Translations under genes and position numbers: made by a program
The notes under the pieces: generated by a model
What the model saw: the letters and a program-made list of their open reading frames with translations, nothing else
Told to the model about the DNA's origin: nothing
The model's database searches: none
In this document: positions 24,815 to 33,582 of the stretch, in pieces
Numbering within the stretch: the first letter of the stretch is position 1
Layout of the letters: the number at the start of each line of letters is the position of its first letter
DNA from: Streptomyces cinerochromogenes
GTDB lineage: Bacteria; Actinomycetota; Actinomycetes; Streptomycetales; Streptomycetaceae
Assembly (NCBI RefSeq): GCF_014648635.1
Contig: NZ_BMRM01000021.1
Coordinates: 1 to 64,000, forward strand
Direction of reading: 5' to 3'
DNA length: 64,000 bases

Positions 24815-25261
24815 ATGTTCGACACGCTCGAAGTCGTCACCACCGTCGTCGTCGGCCTGATGGTGGGGGTGGAGTTCTCCGTCGCCTTCATCATGAACCG
24901 GATCCTGGACGCGCTCCCCGAGGACAGCGGGCAACTCGGCCACGCCCACGGCGGCCGGATGCTCGGCGCCCTGATGCCGTTCTGGTACGTAGGCTCGCTC
25001 GTCCTCAGCGCGATCTGGGCTGTCGCCGGATGGCACCGCCCCGGCGCCGGACTCGTCGTCACCGCCGCCGGCCTGCTGATCGTCAGCGTGGTCATGTCGA
25101 TGCTGCTGCTCGTTCCGATCAACAACCGGAACAGGACCTGGACCCCCGAGAACCGGCCCGCCGACTGGAAGCAGCAACTGAACCGCTGGGGCCGCTACCA
25201 CTACGTCCGCGTCGCCGTCATCATCGCCGCCTTCACCCTGCTGGTCGCCGCCCTCACCTGA
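24815..25261 (+). CDS. DUF1772 (anthrone-oxygenase-like) membrane protein
   Basis: A 148-residue membrane protein with four helices (VVTTVVVGLMVGVEFSVAFI at the start, VAVIIAAFTLLVAALT at the end) and the family segment SMLLLVPINNRNRTW. DUF1772 includes anthrone oxygenases of polyketide pathways, but most members are uncharacterised. ATG 24815 follows GGAGGG. First gene of a TetR-controlled cluster with the DUF4267 gene, 112 bases downstream. Confidence 0.85.
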   Translation: MFDTLEVVTTVVVGLMVGVEFSVAFIMNRILDALPEDSGQLGHAHGGRMLGALMPFWYVGSLVLSAIWAVAGWHRPGAGLVVTAAGLLIVSVVMSMLLLVPINNRNRTWTPENRPADWKQQLNRWGRYHYVRVAVIIAAFTLLVAALT

Positions 25262-25373
25262 GACCGCCGCTGCCCCGGCATGCACTGGTTCGCCCCTGTA
25301 TGCCGGCGGCTCTCACGACTGACCGGGCTCTACGAAGCTCACCAAGCTGACGAAGACTCAAAGGAGAAGAACC

Positions 25374-25796
25374 ATGTGGCTGAAGAAGAGCAACACCATC
25401 CTGGCCACCGCCTTCATCCTCTTCATCCTCTGGTTCGGGACGGAATTCATCCTGAGCCCGCAGACGACGGCGCCTGGATTCGGCCTGCCGAGCTGGCCGT
25501 CGGGCGACGGCGACGGCTTCCTGATCGTCAAGGGAATCCGCGACGTCGTCCTGGCCCTGGTCCTGGGCGTCCTGCTGGTGACGGGCCACCGCCGGGCGCT
25601 GGGCTGGGTGCTGCTGGTGGAGGCCCTCGCTGCGTACGGCGACATGGCCACCGTGCTGGCCCACCACGGCTCCGTGGCCACCGCTCTCGGCGTCCACTGC
25701 CTGACCGCGACGCTGATGGTGGTCAACGGCTTGCTGATACTGCTCGAGACCCGCAAGGTCGCGGTCGCGGTGCGGCCGGCGACATCGGCCGGCTGA
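25374..25796 (+). CDS. DUF4267 family membrane protein
   Basis: A 140-residue protein with four hydrophobic segments (NTILATAFILFILWFGTEF, VVLALVLGVLLVTGHRRALG, TLMVVNGLLILLETRKV) and the DUF4267 phrase IVKGIRDVVLALVLG. Function unknown. ATG 25374 follows AGGAGAAG. Downstream of the DUF1772 gene and probably in the same TetR-controlled transcript. Confidence 0.82.
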   Translation: MWLKKSNTILATAFILFILWFGTEFILSPQTTAPGFGLPSWPSGDGDGFLIVKGIRDVVLALVLGVLLVTGHRRALGWVLLVEALAAYGDMATVLAHHGSVATALGVHCLTATLMVVNGLLILLETRKVAVAVRPATSAG

Positions 25797-25985
25797 TGTC
25801 GCCACCCGCTACGACAAGACCGCCGAGCCCGACCGCCCTCACCTGTACGGCCGGATCCTTTGACGACGGAACCTGGTGGCAGGGGGGGGCTCAAGGATGC
25901 TTTTGCGCTGGTCGATGCGGAGCGCCGTGACGAAGCCCGCGGACTTCTGACCGCACGGCGAGCCGAGATCACCCGTCCGGGGCGC

Positions 25986-26519
25986 TCAGGGGCGGGGCTT
26001 CAGCACCTCCAGGGCGCCGGTCTCGGTGTCGTAGCTGCGCAGGGTGGTCAGCCGGAGCGACAGCGGCGGCGCCGGTAGCAGCTCGGCAATCCGCCGGTCG
26101 GCGAAGGCACCGGCCCGCCGGGTCCGGCCCAGGGTGATGTGCGGGCGCCAGCGCCCCGGTTCATGGAAGGGGTTGAGGGTCGCGGGCGGGCTGTCCGAGG
26201 CCACCGCCTCCCACACCCGGCGGTGCAAGTCGGCCAGCGCGGAGTCGAGGTCCAGCTCCCAGGCCAGCACCGAGGTGGGCCGCTCGAAGCGGACCACGCC
26301 GGTGAACCGCACCGGCAGCGGCAGGGCGGCGGCCACCTCGGCGAGCTCCCAGCGGATGGGGGCGGTCAGCTCCGGGCAGGCCGCCAGGGTGAGGTGCGGG
26401 CTGTTGGTCGGTGAACGGTGGCGCGCCTGACTAGGCAGCCCCGCGTCCGCGAGCCGCCGCCAGGCCTCCCGGACCGCTAGCTCTGCCGCCTCATCCACCA
26501 GGAGCTCGACCGTGCGCAC
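25986..26519 (-). CDS. 2'-5' RNA ligase / 2H phosphoesterase family protein
   Basis: A 177-residue 2H phosphoesterase. The two HxT motifs are SPHLTLA (about residues 40-46) and RPHITLG (about 124-130). Related enzymes ligate or open 2',3'-cyclic phosphates or cleave 2'-5' bonds in RNA. The true substrate is unknown. GTG start at 26519 with weak upstream signal. Cytosolic, monocistronic. A run of eight G lies at 25882-25889 beyond its 3' end. Confidence 0.85.
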   Translation of the reverse strand: MRTVELLVDEAAELAVREAWRRLADAGLPSQARHRSPTNSPHLTLAACPELTAPIRWELAEVAAALPLPVRFTGVVRFERPTSVLAWELDLDSALADLHRRVWEAVASDSPPATLNPFHEPGRWRPHITLGRTRRAGAFADRRIAELLPAPPLSLRLTTLRSYDTETGALEVLKPRP

Positions 26520-26563
26520 CGCCGCAGCCTACCGGGTGATCGCTTGCGGCTCCGCCGCCGGCC

Positions 26564-26665
26564 GAGCCGTCAGACCTGGCCGTCATCCGGGCCGTCAGGC
26601 CGGGCCGCCAGACCGAGCCGCCAGACCGAGCCGTCATCCGGGCCGCCAAACCGAGCCGTCAGGCC
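26564..26665. repeat. Minisatellite, eight copies of a 12-13-bp unit
   Basis: About eight head-to-tail copies of (G/C)RGCCGYCAKRCC-type units, e.g. GAGCCGTCAGACC, GGGCCGCCAGACC, GAGCCGCCAGACC, with point variation and 12/13-base alternation. It lies between the RNA ligase gene and the kinase fragment and encodes nothing plausible. Confidence 0.85.
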
Positions 26666-26786
26666 GGCCGAGCGGGGCCCCCGGCGGTCGGTCTCCTCGA
26701 TGACGGCTTCCGCCGCATGGCGCGGGAGTGCCCTGCATTGTGTCCTCCGCGTCCGGTGGATACCGTCCGGCGAGCCCGTCACGTTG

Positions 26787-27047
26787 ATGGCCGCCCGTCT
26801 GAACACGGCCCCGCAGCCGCCGGGCCTGGCGCGCGACGGTGTGCCGGCCGCTCTGGACGCCTTGGTCATGGCCCTCCTCGCCAAGGGCCCCGACGGCCGT
26901 CCCCCATCGGCGGCCGAGGTATGCGACGCCCTTCGCCTCCTCCACGTCACGCCACCGGCAGCTTCTCCTGGCGACGCCCTGCCTTCCCTGTGCTGGAGGG
27001 AAGGCCGGGCGTCAGGCGTGCCGCTGCTCATCGGTCGGCGGGCGTAG
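26787..27047 (+). pseudogene. Fragment of a serine/threonine protein kinase C-lobe
   Basis: The plus strand reads ALDALVMALLAKGPDGRPPS followed by AAEVCDALRLL, the end of a Hanks-type kinase domain (ALDxLVxxLLAKDPxxRPxxAxEV). The N-lobe, activation loop and HRD/DFG motifs are all missing, and upstream there is only a minisatellite. An ATG is in frame, but no ribosome-binding site is seen. A decayed remnant. Confidence 0.6.
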
Positions 27048-27061
27048 GTGCCCGCTCGTGG

Positions 27062-27913
27062 TCACCGAGGCTGGTAGGCGGTGGCCAGCACGGAGACGGT
27101 GACCTGGTCGGGCAGGAAGCCGTCATTGCTCAGGTCCGCACGGCTGACGTGGCGTGCACTCGGCGTCATCGCTACCAGGTCCAGGGCATCCGGCCTGCTC
27201 AGGGGCGCGGTGTACTCCACTTCTTCGGTGACGGCAGCCTCGAAGAAGGGGTGCAGTGCCCGGTGCAGGCGCTCTTCCTTGACCGGATCGATCGCGATGA
27301 CCGCGGGCAACCGACCGCGCAGCTCGGCCAGGTGTCGCCTGGTGGGACGTATCACGATCAGCCGGCCAGTGGGGCGCAGGACGCGATGGAACTCGGCTGG
27401 GTTGCGCGGGGCGAACACGTTCAGCACGACGTCGGCCACCCGGTCTGCCAGCGGAAAGGGACGGAAGACGTCCCAGGCCACTGCGGCGGCTCGCTCGTGA
27501 GCGCGGGCTGCCGAGCGCAGCGCGCGCACCGATGTGTCCAGGCCCAGGCCCCGGGCGCCGGGTATCTGGTCGAGTACGCCGGCCAGGTAGTAGCCCGTGC
27601 CGCACCCCACGTCCACAACCGTGGGCCGCCCGGATACGGCGTCGGACGCCAGACGGGCCCCGGCTTTGCGGAGGGGCGCGTAGGTGCCGGTGGACAGGAA
27701 CCGGTCCCGGGCCTGGACCATGGCTGCGTCGTCGCCGCTGGTGGCGCGAGTGCCCGTCAGCAGGCCGGCGTAGCCGTGGCGGGCGATGTCGAAGGTGTGG
27801 CCCACCGGGCAGCGCAGCGCGCCGCGGTCGGGCTGCAGGTCGCGTGAGCGGCACGTTGGGCAGCACAGCAGGTCGAGGGACTGTTCGAGGGCTGGGGGAA
27901 GCGACACGGACAC
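27062..27913 (-). CDS. rRNA (guanine-N1)-methyltransferase, RlmA/TlrB-like
   Basis: A 283-residue SAM-dependent 23S rRNA methyltransferase of the RlmA family. An N-terminal zinc ribbon (CCPTCRSRD ... RCPVGHTFD, residues 17-42) precedes a class I fold (VVDVGCGTGYYLAG, about 97-110). In Gram-positive bacteria the RlmA-II enzyme methylates G748; in macrolide-producing Streptomyces, TlrB of this family gives resistance to tylosin. No macrolide cluster is present, so housekeeping or low-level resistance are both possible. GTG start behind GGAG. Confidence 0.85.
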   Translation of the reverse strand: MSVSLPPALEQSLDLLCCPTCRSRDLQPDRGALRCPVGHTFDIARHGYAGLLTGTRATSGDDAAMVQARDRFLSTGTYAPLRKAGARLASDAVSGRPTVVDVGCGTGYYLAGVLDQIPGARGLGLDTSVRALRSAARAHERAAAVAWDVFRPFPLADRVADVVLNVFAPRNPAEFHRVLRPTGRLIVIRPTRRHLAELRGRLPAVIAIDPVKEERLHRALHPFFEAAVTEEVEYTAPLSRPDALDLVAMTPSARHVSRADLSNDGFLPDQVTVSVLATAYQPR

Positions 27914-28563
27914 GAGGCACTCCAGGAAAGGGGGAAGGGAGGAGACCGTGCCTGCACGCGCGCTCGGACCGTCGTTGCCGGGAAAGGGCCGGGCAGCGTC
28001 GGGAACGTAGTTTTACGCAGCAGGCACACCACGAAGGGCGACGCCGTCCGGCATCGCCCTCAACGCCTTCCGGTCACAGGAAGCAGCAGTGCGGGGTGCT
28101 CATGAATGCCACGTCATCAGTTTACGAGCACCGTCAAACCCTTTAGTCACCACGCCAGTTGGGAGACACGGCCCAAAGGGTGTCGCAGACGGCTTGGGCG
28201 GGTTGGGCGGGTTGGGCCGACGGCTTGGGTGACGGCTGGCCCGCTGGTTCAAGCCGCCATGACGAGGTTGTGCAGGGTGGCGACGGTCGTCGGCGTGCCC
28301 AGGAAGAGTGGGCCGCGCCTTGGATGTGGTGTGTGAGGAGGCGGCGGTCGTGGAACGCGTAAGCATTGCCGAAGGAATATCCGGTGCGGGATTCGGCGAC
28401 CGCAGGAAATGACCCCCCTGGCTGGGCGTTCGTCCGAATCCTGCATGGGTGTACATATCCGCCCTCTCGGGCACACTGGCCCGCAGGAACCGCCTGGTCA
28501 GCCTGCGCCTGTACGTCCCGTTGCGGGCGCGCCGTCGCCGTTGCGCGGGCGTAGTGTCCTGGT
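27914..28563. other. 650-bp intergenic stretch without gene
   Basis: No RNA gene seen. It holds a run of G-tracts (28196-28216). On the minus strand around 28340-28250 a short frame contains LFLGTPTTVATLHNLVMAA, which resembles the C-terminus of an IS4/ISAs1-type transposase, in a region whose other frames also look transposase-like; a shredded IS is possible but not proven. Confidence 0.45.
28196..28216 (+). repeat. G-quadruplex-type run of five GGG tracts
   Basis: GGGCGGGTTGGGCGGGTTGGG has five G-triplets with loops of 1, 2, 1 and 2 bases, a strong intramolecular quadruplex pattern. It is part of a GGTTGGGCGG-type direct repeat between two genes. Confidence 0.8.
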
Positions 28564-29004
28564 ATGGGTGACGACGCACGCTGTAGCTGGTGCGGGGCGG
28601 CCCTTCCGGACTCCGCCGGTGCGGGCCGCCGGTACTGCCACGCCGGGCACCGGCAGGCGGCCTGGCGGGCCAGGCGGCGCTGGAGCAAGGCCGAGACCGC
28701 CCGGCGCACCCTGGTCACCGTCGGCTCTCTGCTCCTGACGCAGGTCCAGCGGGAACTGGCCGGCATGGCCGCCGGCAGAGGCAGGGCGCCGGAGGGGGCC
28801 GCGCATTGCACGGCCGTCGCCCGCATTCCCCGCCTGACCGACCTTCTGGTGCGCCTGGCCGTGCCGGCGGACCGGCAGGCCGGAGCCGGCTGGCCGCAGG
28901 TCGGCAGGGCGCTGGGCATGAGCGGCGAGGCCGCCCGCGCCCGCTTCACCCGCAGGGGCCCCTTCGACGGCCGACCGGGACCGGACGATGCCCCGCCACG
29001 GTGA
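28564..29004 (+). CDS. Zinc-finger-like protein with C-terminal HTH-like segment
   Basis: A 146-residue basic protein. Residues 7-30 carry a Cys2-Cys-His arrangement (CSWCGAALPDS ... RYCHAGHRQ) then WRARRR, like the short zinc fingers of Streptomyces regulators. Residues 115-135 (GWPQVGRALGMSGEAARARF) look like a helix-turn-helix. A DNA-binding role is inferred. ATG 28564 is preceded only by a weak site. It overlaps the following GAF gene by 17 bases, so they are a transcription unit. Confidence 0.6.
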   Translation: MGDDARCSWCGAALPDSAGAGRRYCHAGHRQAAWRARRRWSKAETARRTLVTVGSLLLTQVQRELAGMAAGRGRAPEGAAHCTAVARIPRLTDLLVRLAVPADRQAGAGWPQVGRALGMSGEAARARFTRRGPFDGRPGPDDAPPR

Positions 29005-29512
29005 ACCACCCGCCGCAAGGCCGACGGAACAGGCCCTGGATGAGGCACTGGTCGCGGCCGTGCGCCGCACCGGGGCCACCGCCGGCGGCCTCTACCTGCT
29101 GGATGCCCAGCGGAAGGTGCTGTGCCTGGTGGTGACCGGCGGCCTGCCCGCCGAGTACGCCGATCCCTGGACGCGCATCGCGCTGGCCTCCCCGGCCTCG
29201 GTGGCAGACGCCGTGCGCGAGGACCGCCTGGTGTGGATCGGCAGCCTGGAAGAGCTGGCCCGTTGCTATCCGCGTGCCGCCGCCACTCAGCCCTACCACT
29301 TCTGTCTGGCGGCCGCGCCCGTCTCCGGACCCGGCACCTGCCGGGGCGCCCTGCTGCTGTTGTGGCCCGCCGGCCACTCCCCGGGCGTCAGCCGGCGCGA
29401 ACGCGCCCGCGTGACGCATGCCGCCCACCGCATCAGCGGCCTGCTGAAGGCCTCCGGCGAACCGCCCGTCATCCCTGAGCAGCCGCGCCTGGTCCATGTC
29501 CACCAGCTGGAC
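28988..29512 (+). pseudogene. GAF-domain protein cut off at its 3' end
   Basis: Starting at ATG 28988, about 175 codons read as a GAF sensor domain: ALDEALVAAVRRTGATAGGL, DAQRKVLCLVVTGGLPAEYA, then CRGALLLLWPAGHSPGVSRR. Normally an output domain (ANTAR, SpoIIE or HATPase) would follow. Instead, at about 29512 the sequence enters the HTH of a TetR regulator in another frame, and the GAF frame continues only as nonsense to 29770. A deletion appears to have joined the two genes. Confidence 0.6.
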
Positions 29513-29514
29513 AC

Positions 29515-30171
29515 CGCAACGACACCCGCCTCTTCAAGGCCGCGCGCGAGGTTTTCGCCGAGCGCGGCTGGGACGCTCCCGTCTCCGAGATCGCCCGCCG
29601 TGCCGGCATCGGAATGGGCAGTCTCTACCGCCGCTACCCCAGCAAGGAGCTGCTGGCCCAGCGCATGCGGATCGCGGGGATGGAACAACTCGTCACGCAG
29701 GCACGAACCGCGCTGGCCGAGGAACCCGACCCCTGGGCCGCGCTCGTTCGCTTCTTCCGCGACGCGTTGACCGTCCAGGGGACGGACGGTCCGCTCCTGC
29801 CCCTGGTCGGTGGCAGGCTGCCGGCCACCGACGAGGTGCGGGCCGCCGCGGAACGGCTGCGCTCCGCCCTGGACGACCTGCTGGACCGCGCCCACCGGGC
29901 GGGCGTGCTGCGCGCCGACTTCACGTCCGCCGACATCCCCCTGCTGCTCGAACACCTCACCCCACGGATTCCCGTGGCCGGCGAGCGCGCCACGGCGCTG
30001 CACCTGCGCTACCTCGACCTGGTCCTCGCCGGGCTGCGCGCCCCAGGCCCCGGTCAGCCCAAGGCCCTGCACGGCCCGGCACCGCAATGGGAAGAACTGC
30101 GAGAGCTGTGGAATGCCCCTGAAGTGGGCGCGAACGGCCCCGCCGCCGAGGACGGCCCGGCATCGAGTTGA
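29515..30171 (+). pseudogene. TetR-family regulator without its start
   Basis: The frame reads RNDTRLFKAAREVFAERGWD, SEIARRAGIGMGSLYRRYPS then a normal TetR C-terminal domain (LARRALLDDLLDRAHRAG-like helices) to the stop at 30171. Only the first few residues are missing. An in-frame TGA at 29476 and the lack of ATG, GTG or TTG before 29614 mean a full HTH cannot be made; a start at 29614 would begin inside the recognition helix. Joined to the GAF gene; function is probably lost. Confidence 0.65.
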
Positions 30172-30221
30172 TCAAGTCGGGATGGTCCGCCGGGGACGAG
30201 CTCTCCTCGAGTCGGTCGGGA

Positions 30222-30653
30222 TCACCGGTCAGGCGGGGCATCGGGCGCGACCACCCGAAAGCGTTGAGCAACGACGAGCGTGTCATCGTCAATGACGGGG
30301 GTACGACCCAGGAAGTCGCTCACGCCGTCGCTCCGGAAGAACTCTTCGTGGGCCACCCGCCACCGTGCCACATCGGAGTAGCCGCGCCCTTCGGCTCGCG
30401 CGAAGTCGTCGTCGATCTCCTTCATCGGAACGACCCGCACATCGACGAGCTCGATCGTGACGGCCGGACGGCCCTCGGAATCGAGCACCGAGAACCGCTG
30501 GCCGGTCTGCGGCACCGCCTCTCCGGCGTGCTCGTAGATCTCCAGGAGACCCGTGAGTGCGGTCTTCTGACCGCTCAAGATCGCCGCGACGCCACGGTCA
30601 CGTTCCGGACCGGGGAAGGCAAGTTCAAGAGTCGGAAGATCGTCGTGCCCCAT
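30222..30653 (-). CDS. ASCH domain protein
   Basis: A 143-residue ASCH-domain protein, a PUA-like fold thought to bind RNA. The motif ILSGQKTALTGL (G-x-K-x-x-x; about residues 26-37), VLDSEGRPAVTIELVDVRVV and FARAEGRGYSDVARWRVAHE fit the family. ATG 30653 puts the family start LELAFPGPERDR at residue 9; GTG 30722 would add 23 residues without homology. Role unknown; monocistronic, convergent to the GAF/TetR remnants. Confidence 0.85.
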   Translation of the reverse strand: MGHDDLPTLELAFPGPERDRGVAAILSGQKTALTGLLEIYEHAGEAVPQTGQRFSVLDSEGRPAVTIELVDVRVVPMKEIDDDFARAEGRGYSDVARWRVAHEEFFRSDGVSDFLGRTPVIDDDTLVVAQRFRVVAPDAPPDR

Positions 30654-30855
30654 CGGGAGATCGTACGGAGCCCAGTCGCGCTGATCAATGGTCGTCGCCC
30701 CGCTGGCCCTCGCACCGGTCACGCAGGCGGCTTGGCTTCGCCTTCAACACTCCCCCCAGAGGCGCGCGCCGGGTCGAAACTGACGTCTCGTTGCGAGACC
30801 CGAATTGTCCGACGGGTCATCAGACCCCATGGAAGCCATCATCTAGGCTGGCGCG

Positions 30856-31707
30856 GTGACTGATGAGCAGGAGTGGGTGCAGCCGTCGGGGGTGTGGGCC
30901 ACGGCGGTGGGGGTGGCCAGGGTGCGAGCGCTGGAGACCGAGCGGGAGAACGCGCTGTTCCGCGACCCGCTGGCACAGGCCTTCGCCGCCGCCGGCGGCC
31001 TGTGGCCCTCCTCGCCGCCGCTGCCCGATGACGAGGCCGCGCGACGCCGCCGGCTGGCCGTGTCGTTCTCCATCGTCATCAGAACGAAGTTCCTCGACGA
31101 CCTGTTGCGGCAGGCCTCCGCGTCCGGAGTCCGGCAGGTCGTCCTTCTCGGCGCCGGCATGGACAGCCGGGCCTTCCGGATGGACTGGCCCGAGGGCACC
31201 CGGCTGTTCGAGGTCGACACCGCCGAGCCACTGGACTTCAAGGCAGCGGTGCTGCGACAGGAGCGGGCCGTCCCACGCTGCGAGCGGATCACAGTCCCGG
31301 TGGATCTGCGTGAGGACTGGCCGGGCGCGCTGGCCGCCGCGGGGCACGACCCGGCCGAGCCGACCGCGTGGATCGCCGAAGGACTGCTGATCTATCTACC
31401 CGAGGACGCGGTGGAGCTGCTGTTGGCCCGGATCAGCACGCAGTCGGCGGCAGGCAGTCAGTTGGGGCTGACATTGGGCTCACGCGGCGTGATCGAGCGA
31501 TTCGGTGCGGACGCCGCGCCCGGATCGGCGGCGTCCATGTGGGTCTCGGAGATGCCCGACGACCCGGTGGGCTGGCTGGCCGGGCACGGCTGGGAGGCCG
31601 ACAGCCACACCCTGCGCGAGCGCGCTGCCGCCTACGGCCGCCCGATCAACACCCCGCCGCAGCGCGAGGAGCGGCCCGGCGGACTGATCTCGGCCATTCG
31701 CCGGTAG
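30856..31707 (+). CDS. SAM-dependent methyltransferase, leucine carboxyl methyltransferase type
   Basis: A 283-residue class I methyltransferase of the LCM/TIGR00027 group abundant in actinobacteria. Features: SGVWATAVGVARVRALET, FRDPLAQAFA, the SAM-binding VVLLGAGMDSRAFRM (about residues 95-109), FEVDTAEPLDFKAA, and WIAEGLLIYLPEDAVELLL. Enzymes of this group methylate carboxyl or hydroxyl groups of small molecules; substrate here is unknown. GTG start at 30856. Confidence 0.9.
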   Translation: MTDEQEWVQPSGVWATAVGVARVRALETERENALFRDPLAQAFAAAGGLWPSSPPLPDDEAARRRRLAVSFSIVIRTKFLDDLLRQASASGVRQVVLLGAGMDSRAFRMDWPEGTRLFEVDTAEPLDFKAAVLRQERAVPRCERITVPVDLREDWPGALAAAGHDPAEPTAWIAEGLLIYLPEDAVELLLARISTQSAAGSQLGLTLGSRGVIERFGADAAPGSAASMWVSEMPDDPVGWLAGHGWEADSHTLRERAAAYGRPINTPPQREERPGGLISAIRR

Positions 31708-31835
31708 AGCGTCTCCGGGTGCCCGGACCGGGCCGGCGCCCGGATGAGCTGATGGACCTGGCCAGGACCTCCTACTGCTCCGTCCACGACGACCAGGACA
31801 AGAACCATGCCGGGATCCTGCTCAGCGGGGTGAGG

Positions 31836-33044
31836 TCAGCCGCCGGGGCAGAACTCCTTGTCGAGGACGCCGTCGAGCTGGGAGGGGTCGGCCCAGTCCG
31901 AGTTCAGGGCCACGGTCGCGGCGTGCGAGCCGTCCGCCGTGGCGGCGGTGTAGGACAGGTAGCCCTGGGTCTGCCCGCCGTGTCCCCAGATCGTCCGGCC
32001 GCACGGCAGTTTCCGCTCGAACAGTCCCAGGCCGTACGAGAGGTGGGGAATGAGGGGCACGGTGGTGCGCATCTGCTTCAGGTAGGACTGGGGTACCAGG
32101 GTGCCGTTCATCAGGTGTGCGATGAAGCGGGCCAGGTCGGGCGCGGTGGAGATGATCTGACCGCCGGCGCCGGGGATGGTGGGGCTCATCTCGGTGACGT
32201 CGTAAATCCGCGCGGAGGGAGCGGTCTCGCCGAGCTTGGAGTATCCGTGCAGGTTGGGTGCGGGCAGGCCGGTGGCGGTGCCGGGGACGGTGGTGGAGGT
32301 GAGGCGGAGCGGGTTGATGATGGTGCGCCGGATCTGGTCCGCGTACGAACGCCCCGACGCCTTCTCGATGATCAGACCGGCCAGGGCGTAGTTGGTGTTG
32401 GAGTAGTGCCATCCCTGACCCGGGGAGTGGTAGGGCGGGTGGGCCAGGGCGATCTTGATGACCTGCTGCGGGGTGAAGCGGTCGAACCGGTTGCGGAGGA
32501 AGCCTTCGCCGTGGAGGTGGGTGCGGGCCAGGTCGGCGTCCTCGGTGTAGTCGAACAGACCACTGGTGTGGTTCAGCAGCTGGCGGACGGTGATCCGGCG
32601 GCCGTCGTTGCCGTTGCCCGTCACCAGCCCGGGCAGCCACTTCTCGACCGTGTCGTCGAGGCGGAGTCGCCCCTGGGCGGCCAGCTGCACGACGGCGGTG
32701 GCGGTGAAGATCTTGGTGATGCTGCCGACGCGGAAACGGTCGCCGACGGCGGGGGCACGCAGGGTGCCGCGCTCGGCCGTACCACTGGACGTGAACCAAG
32801 GGCCGTCTGCGTCCCGGACGTAGGCGAGCGCCCCAGGCGTTCCGGTCCGCAGGAGGTCGCGCACCGCTTGCCGGGTGGCCTCGTGGTCCGACGCCGCGGT
32901 CGACGCACCGGCAGCGGACGGGCCTGCGGCGGACGTCCTGGCCACCGGTGTGGCCGGCCGGTACGGGGTCGCCGCCGCGGCGGGGGCTGCCACGGACAGC
33001 AGCGCCAGGGCGGCCGTAGCCGCGATCGCGGACTTCACTCTCAT
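31836..33044 (-). CDS. Secreted serine hydrolase (class C beta-lactamase / D-Ala-D-Ala peptidase fold)
   Basis: A 402-residue exported enzyme. A signal peptide (residues 1-25) is followed by a proline/alanine-rich linker and a beta-lactamase-like domain. The active-site motifs are SxxK (GSITK, about residue 104), YxN (YSNTNY) and HxG (WGHGGQTQG). Resembles R61-type D-alanyl-D-alanine carboxypeptidases and esterases; sequence alone does not tell cell-wall peptidase from esterase. ATG 33044 behind GGAGC; a TTG lies one codon before. Confidence 0.9.
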   Translation of the reverse strand: MRVKSAIAATAALALLSVAAPAAAATPYRPATPVARTSAAGPSAAGASTAASDHEATRQAVRDLLRTGTPGALAYVRDADGPWFTSSGTAERGTLRAPAVGDRFRVGSITKIFTATAVVQLAAQGRLRLDDTVEKWLPGLVTGNGNDGRRITVRQLLNHTSGLFDYTEDADLARTHLHGEGFLRNRFDRFTPQQVIKIALAHPPYHSPGQGWHYSNTNYALAGLIIEKASGRSYADQIRRTIINPLRLTSTTVPGTATGLPAPNLHGYSKLGETAPSARIYDVTEMSPTIPGAGGQIISTAPDLARFIAHLMNGTLVPQSYLKQMRTTVPLIPHLSYGLGLFERKLPCGRTIWGHGGQTQGYLSYTAATADGSHAATVALNSDWADPSQLDGVLDKEFCPGG

Positions 33045-33047
33045 CAA

Positions 33048-33582
33048 CTGCTCCGCTTCGTGTACCGGTACGGCGTGGTACGGGGTGATGGGGGCGTTGG
33101 GCAGGCGCGATTCCGCGTCGCGCCGTCAGCGGCCGCCGACGCGCCACTCAGCCTGGCCGCCCGGGCGCGGCGCAGTGCCGCCGCTTGGCCTCGGGACGGT
33201 CACGCCGGCGGGGCCGGGTGAGACCGCGTTCGGCTGAAGTGCAGGACGTCGGGCGAGGCGTCACGGAAGCGTCCGTACTCGCGAGGGAGCCGCGTGGCGA
33301 CTGCGGTTCGCGGGGGTCACGGTCATCATCGTGGCGTCGTCCGCCTGCGCTGTCGGCGAGGCGCCACAGCTGCCGGCCCGGCATCACCCGATCGGGCCGG
33401 GCCGGTGCCGTTCAACGAGCAACCAGGCGCCCCCCTGTCCGGAGAGGCGACGGGTGCATGGCCGGCGGCGAAAGCACCCGGCCCGGCCAGACAGATCCGC
33501 CGGCTCGATCGCTCATCCGACGGATGAAGCGCCAAGTCACACTCGTGCGGGGGCGTAAGTCGTTCGGCCCGCCCCCGCGCCG
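33048..33582. other. 535-bp intergenic stretch downstream of tpg
   Basis: No gene, RNA or telomere-like palindrome series recognised. Frames on both strands are proline/arginine rich without domain or start. It separates the 5' end of the serine hydrolase gene from the 3' end of tpg. Confidence 0.5.

Noticed and set aside
25797..25985. Plus-strand frame after a run of eight G (ALVDAERRDEARGLLTARRA)
   Set aside because: Looks like the end of a tetratricopeptide-like helical protein, but is short, has no start and depends on the G-run; may be a remnant.
28249..28476. Short frame resembling the C-terminus of an IS4/ISAs1-type transposase
   Set aside because: Only about 20 residues look right; other frames of the same stretch look equally transposase-like and no ends were found.
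33048..33582. Search for telomere-like palindromes next to tpg
   Set aside because: No series of short palindromes and no CCCGCGGAGCGGGTACC-like end is present, so this is not a telomere.
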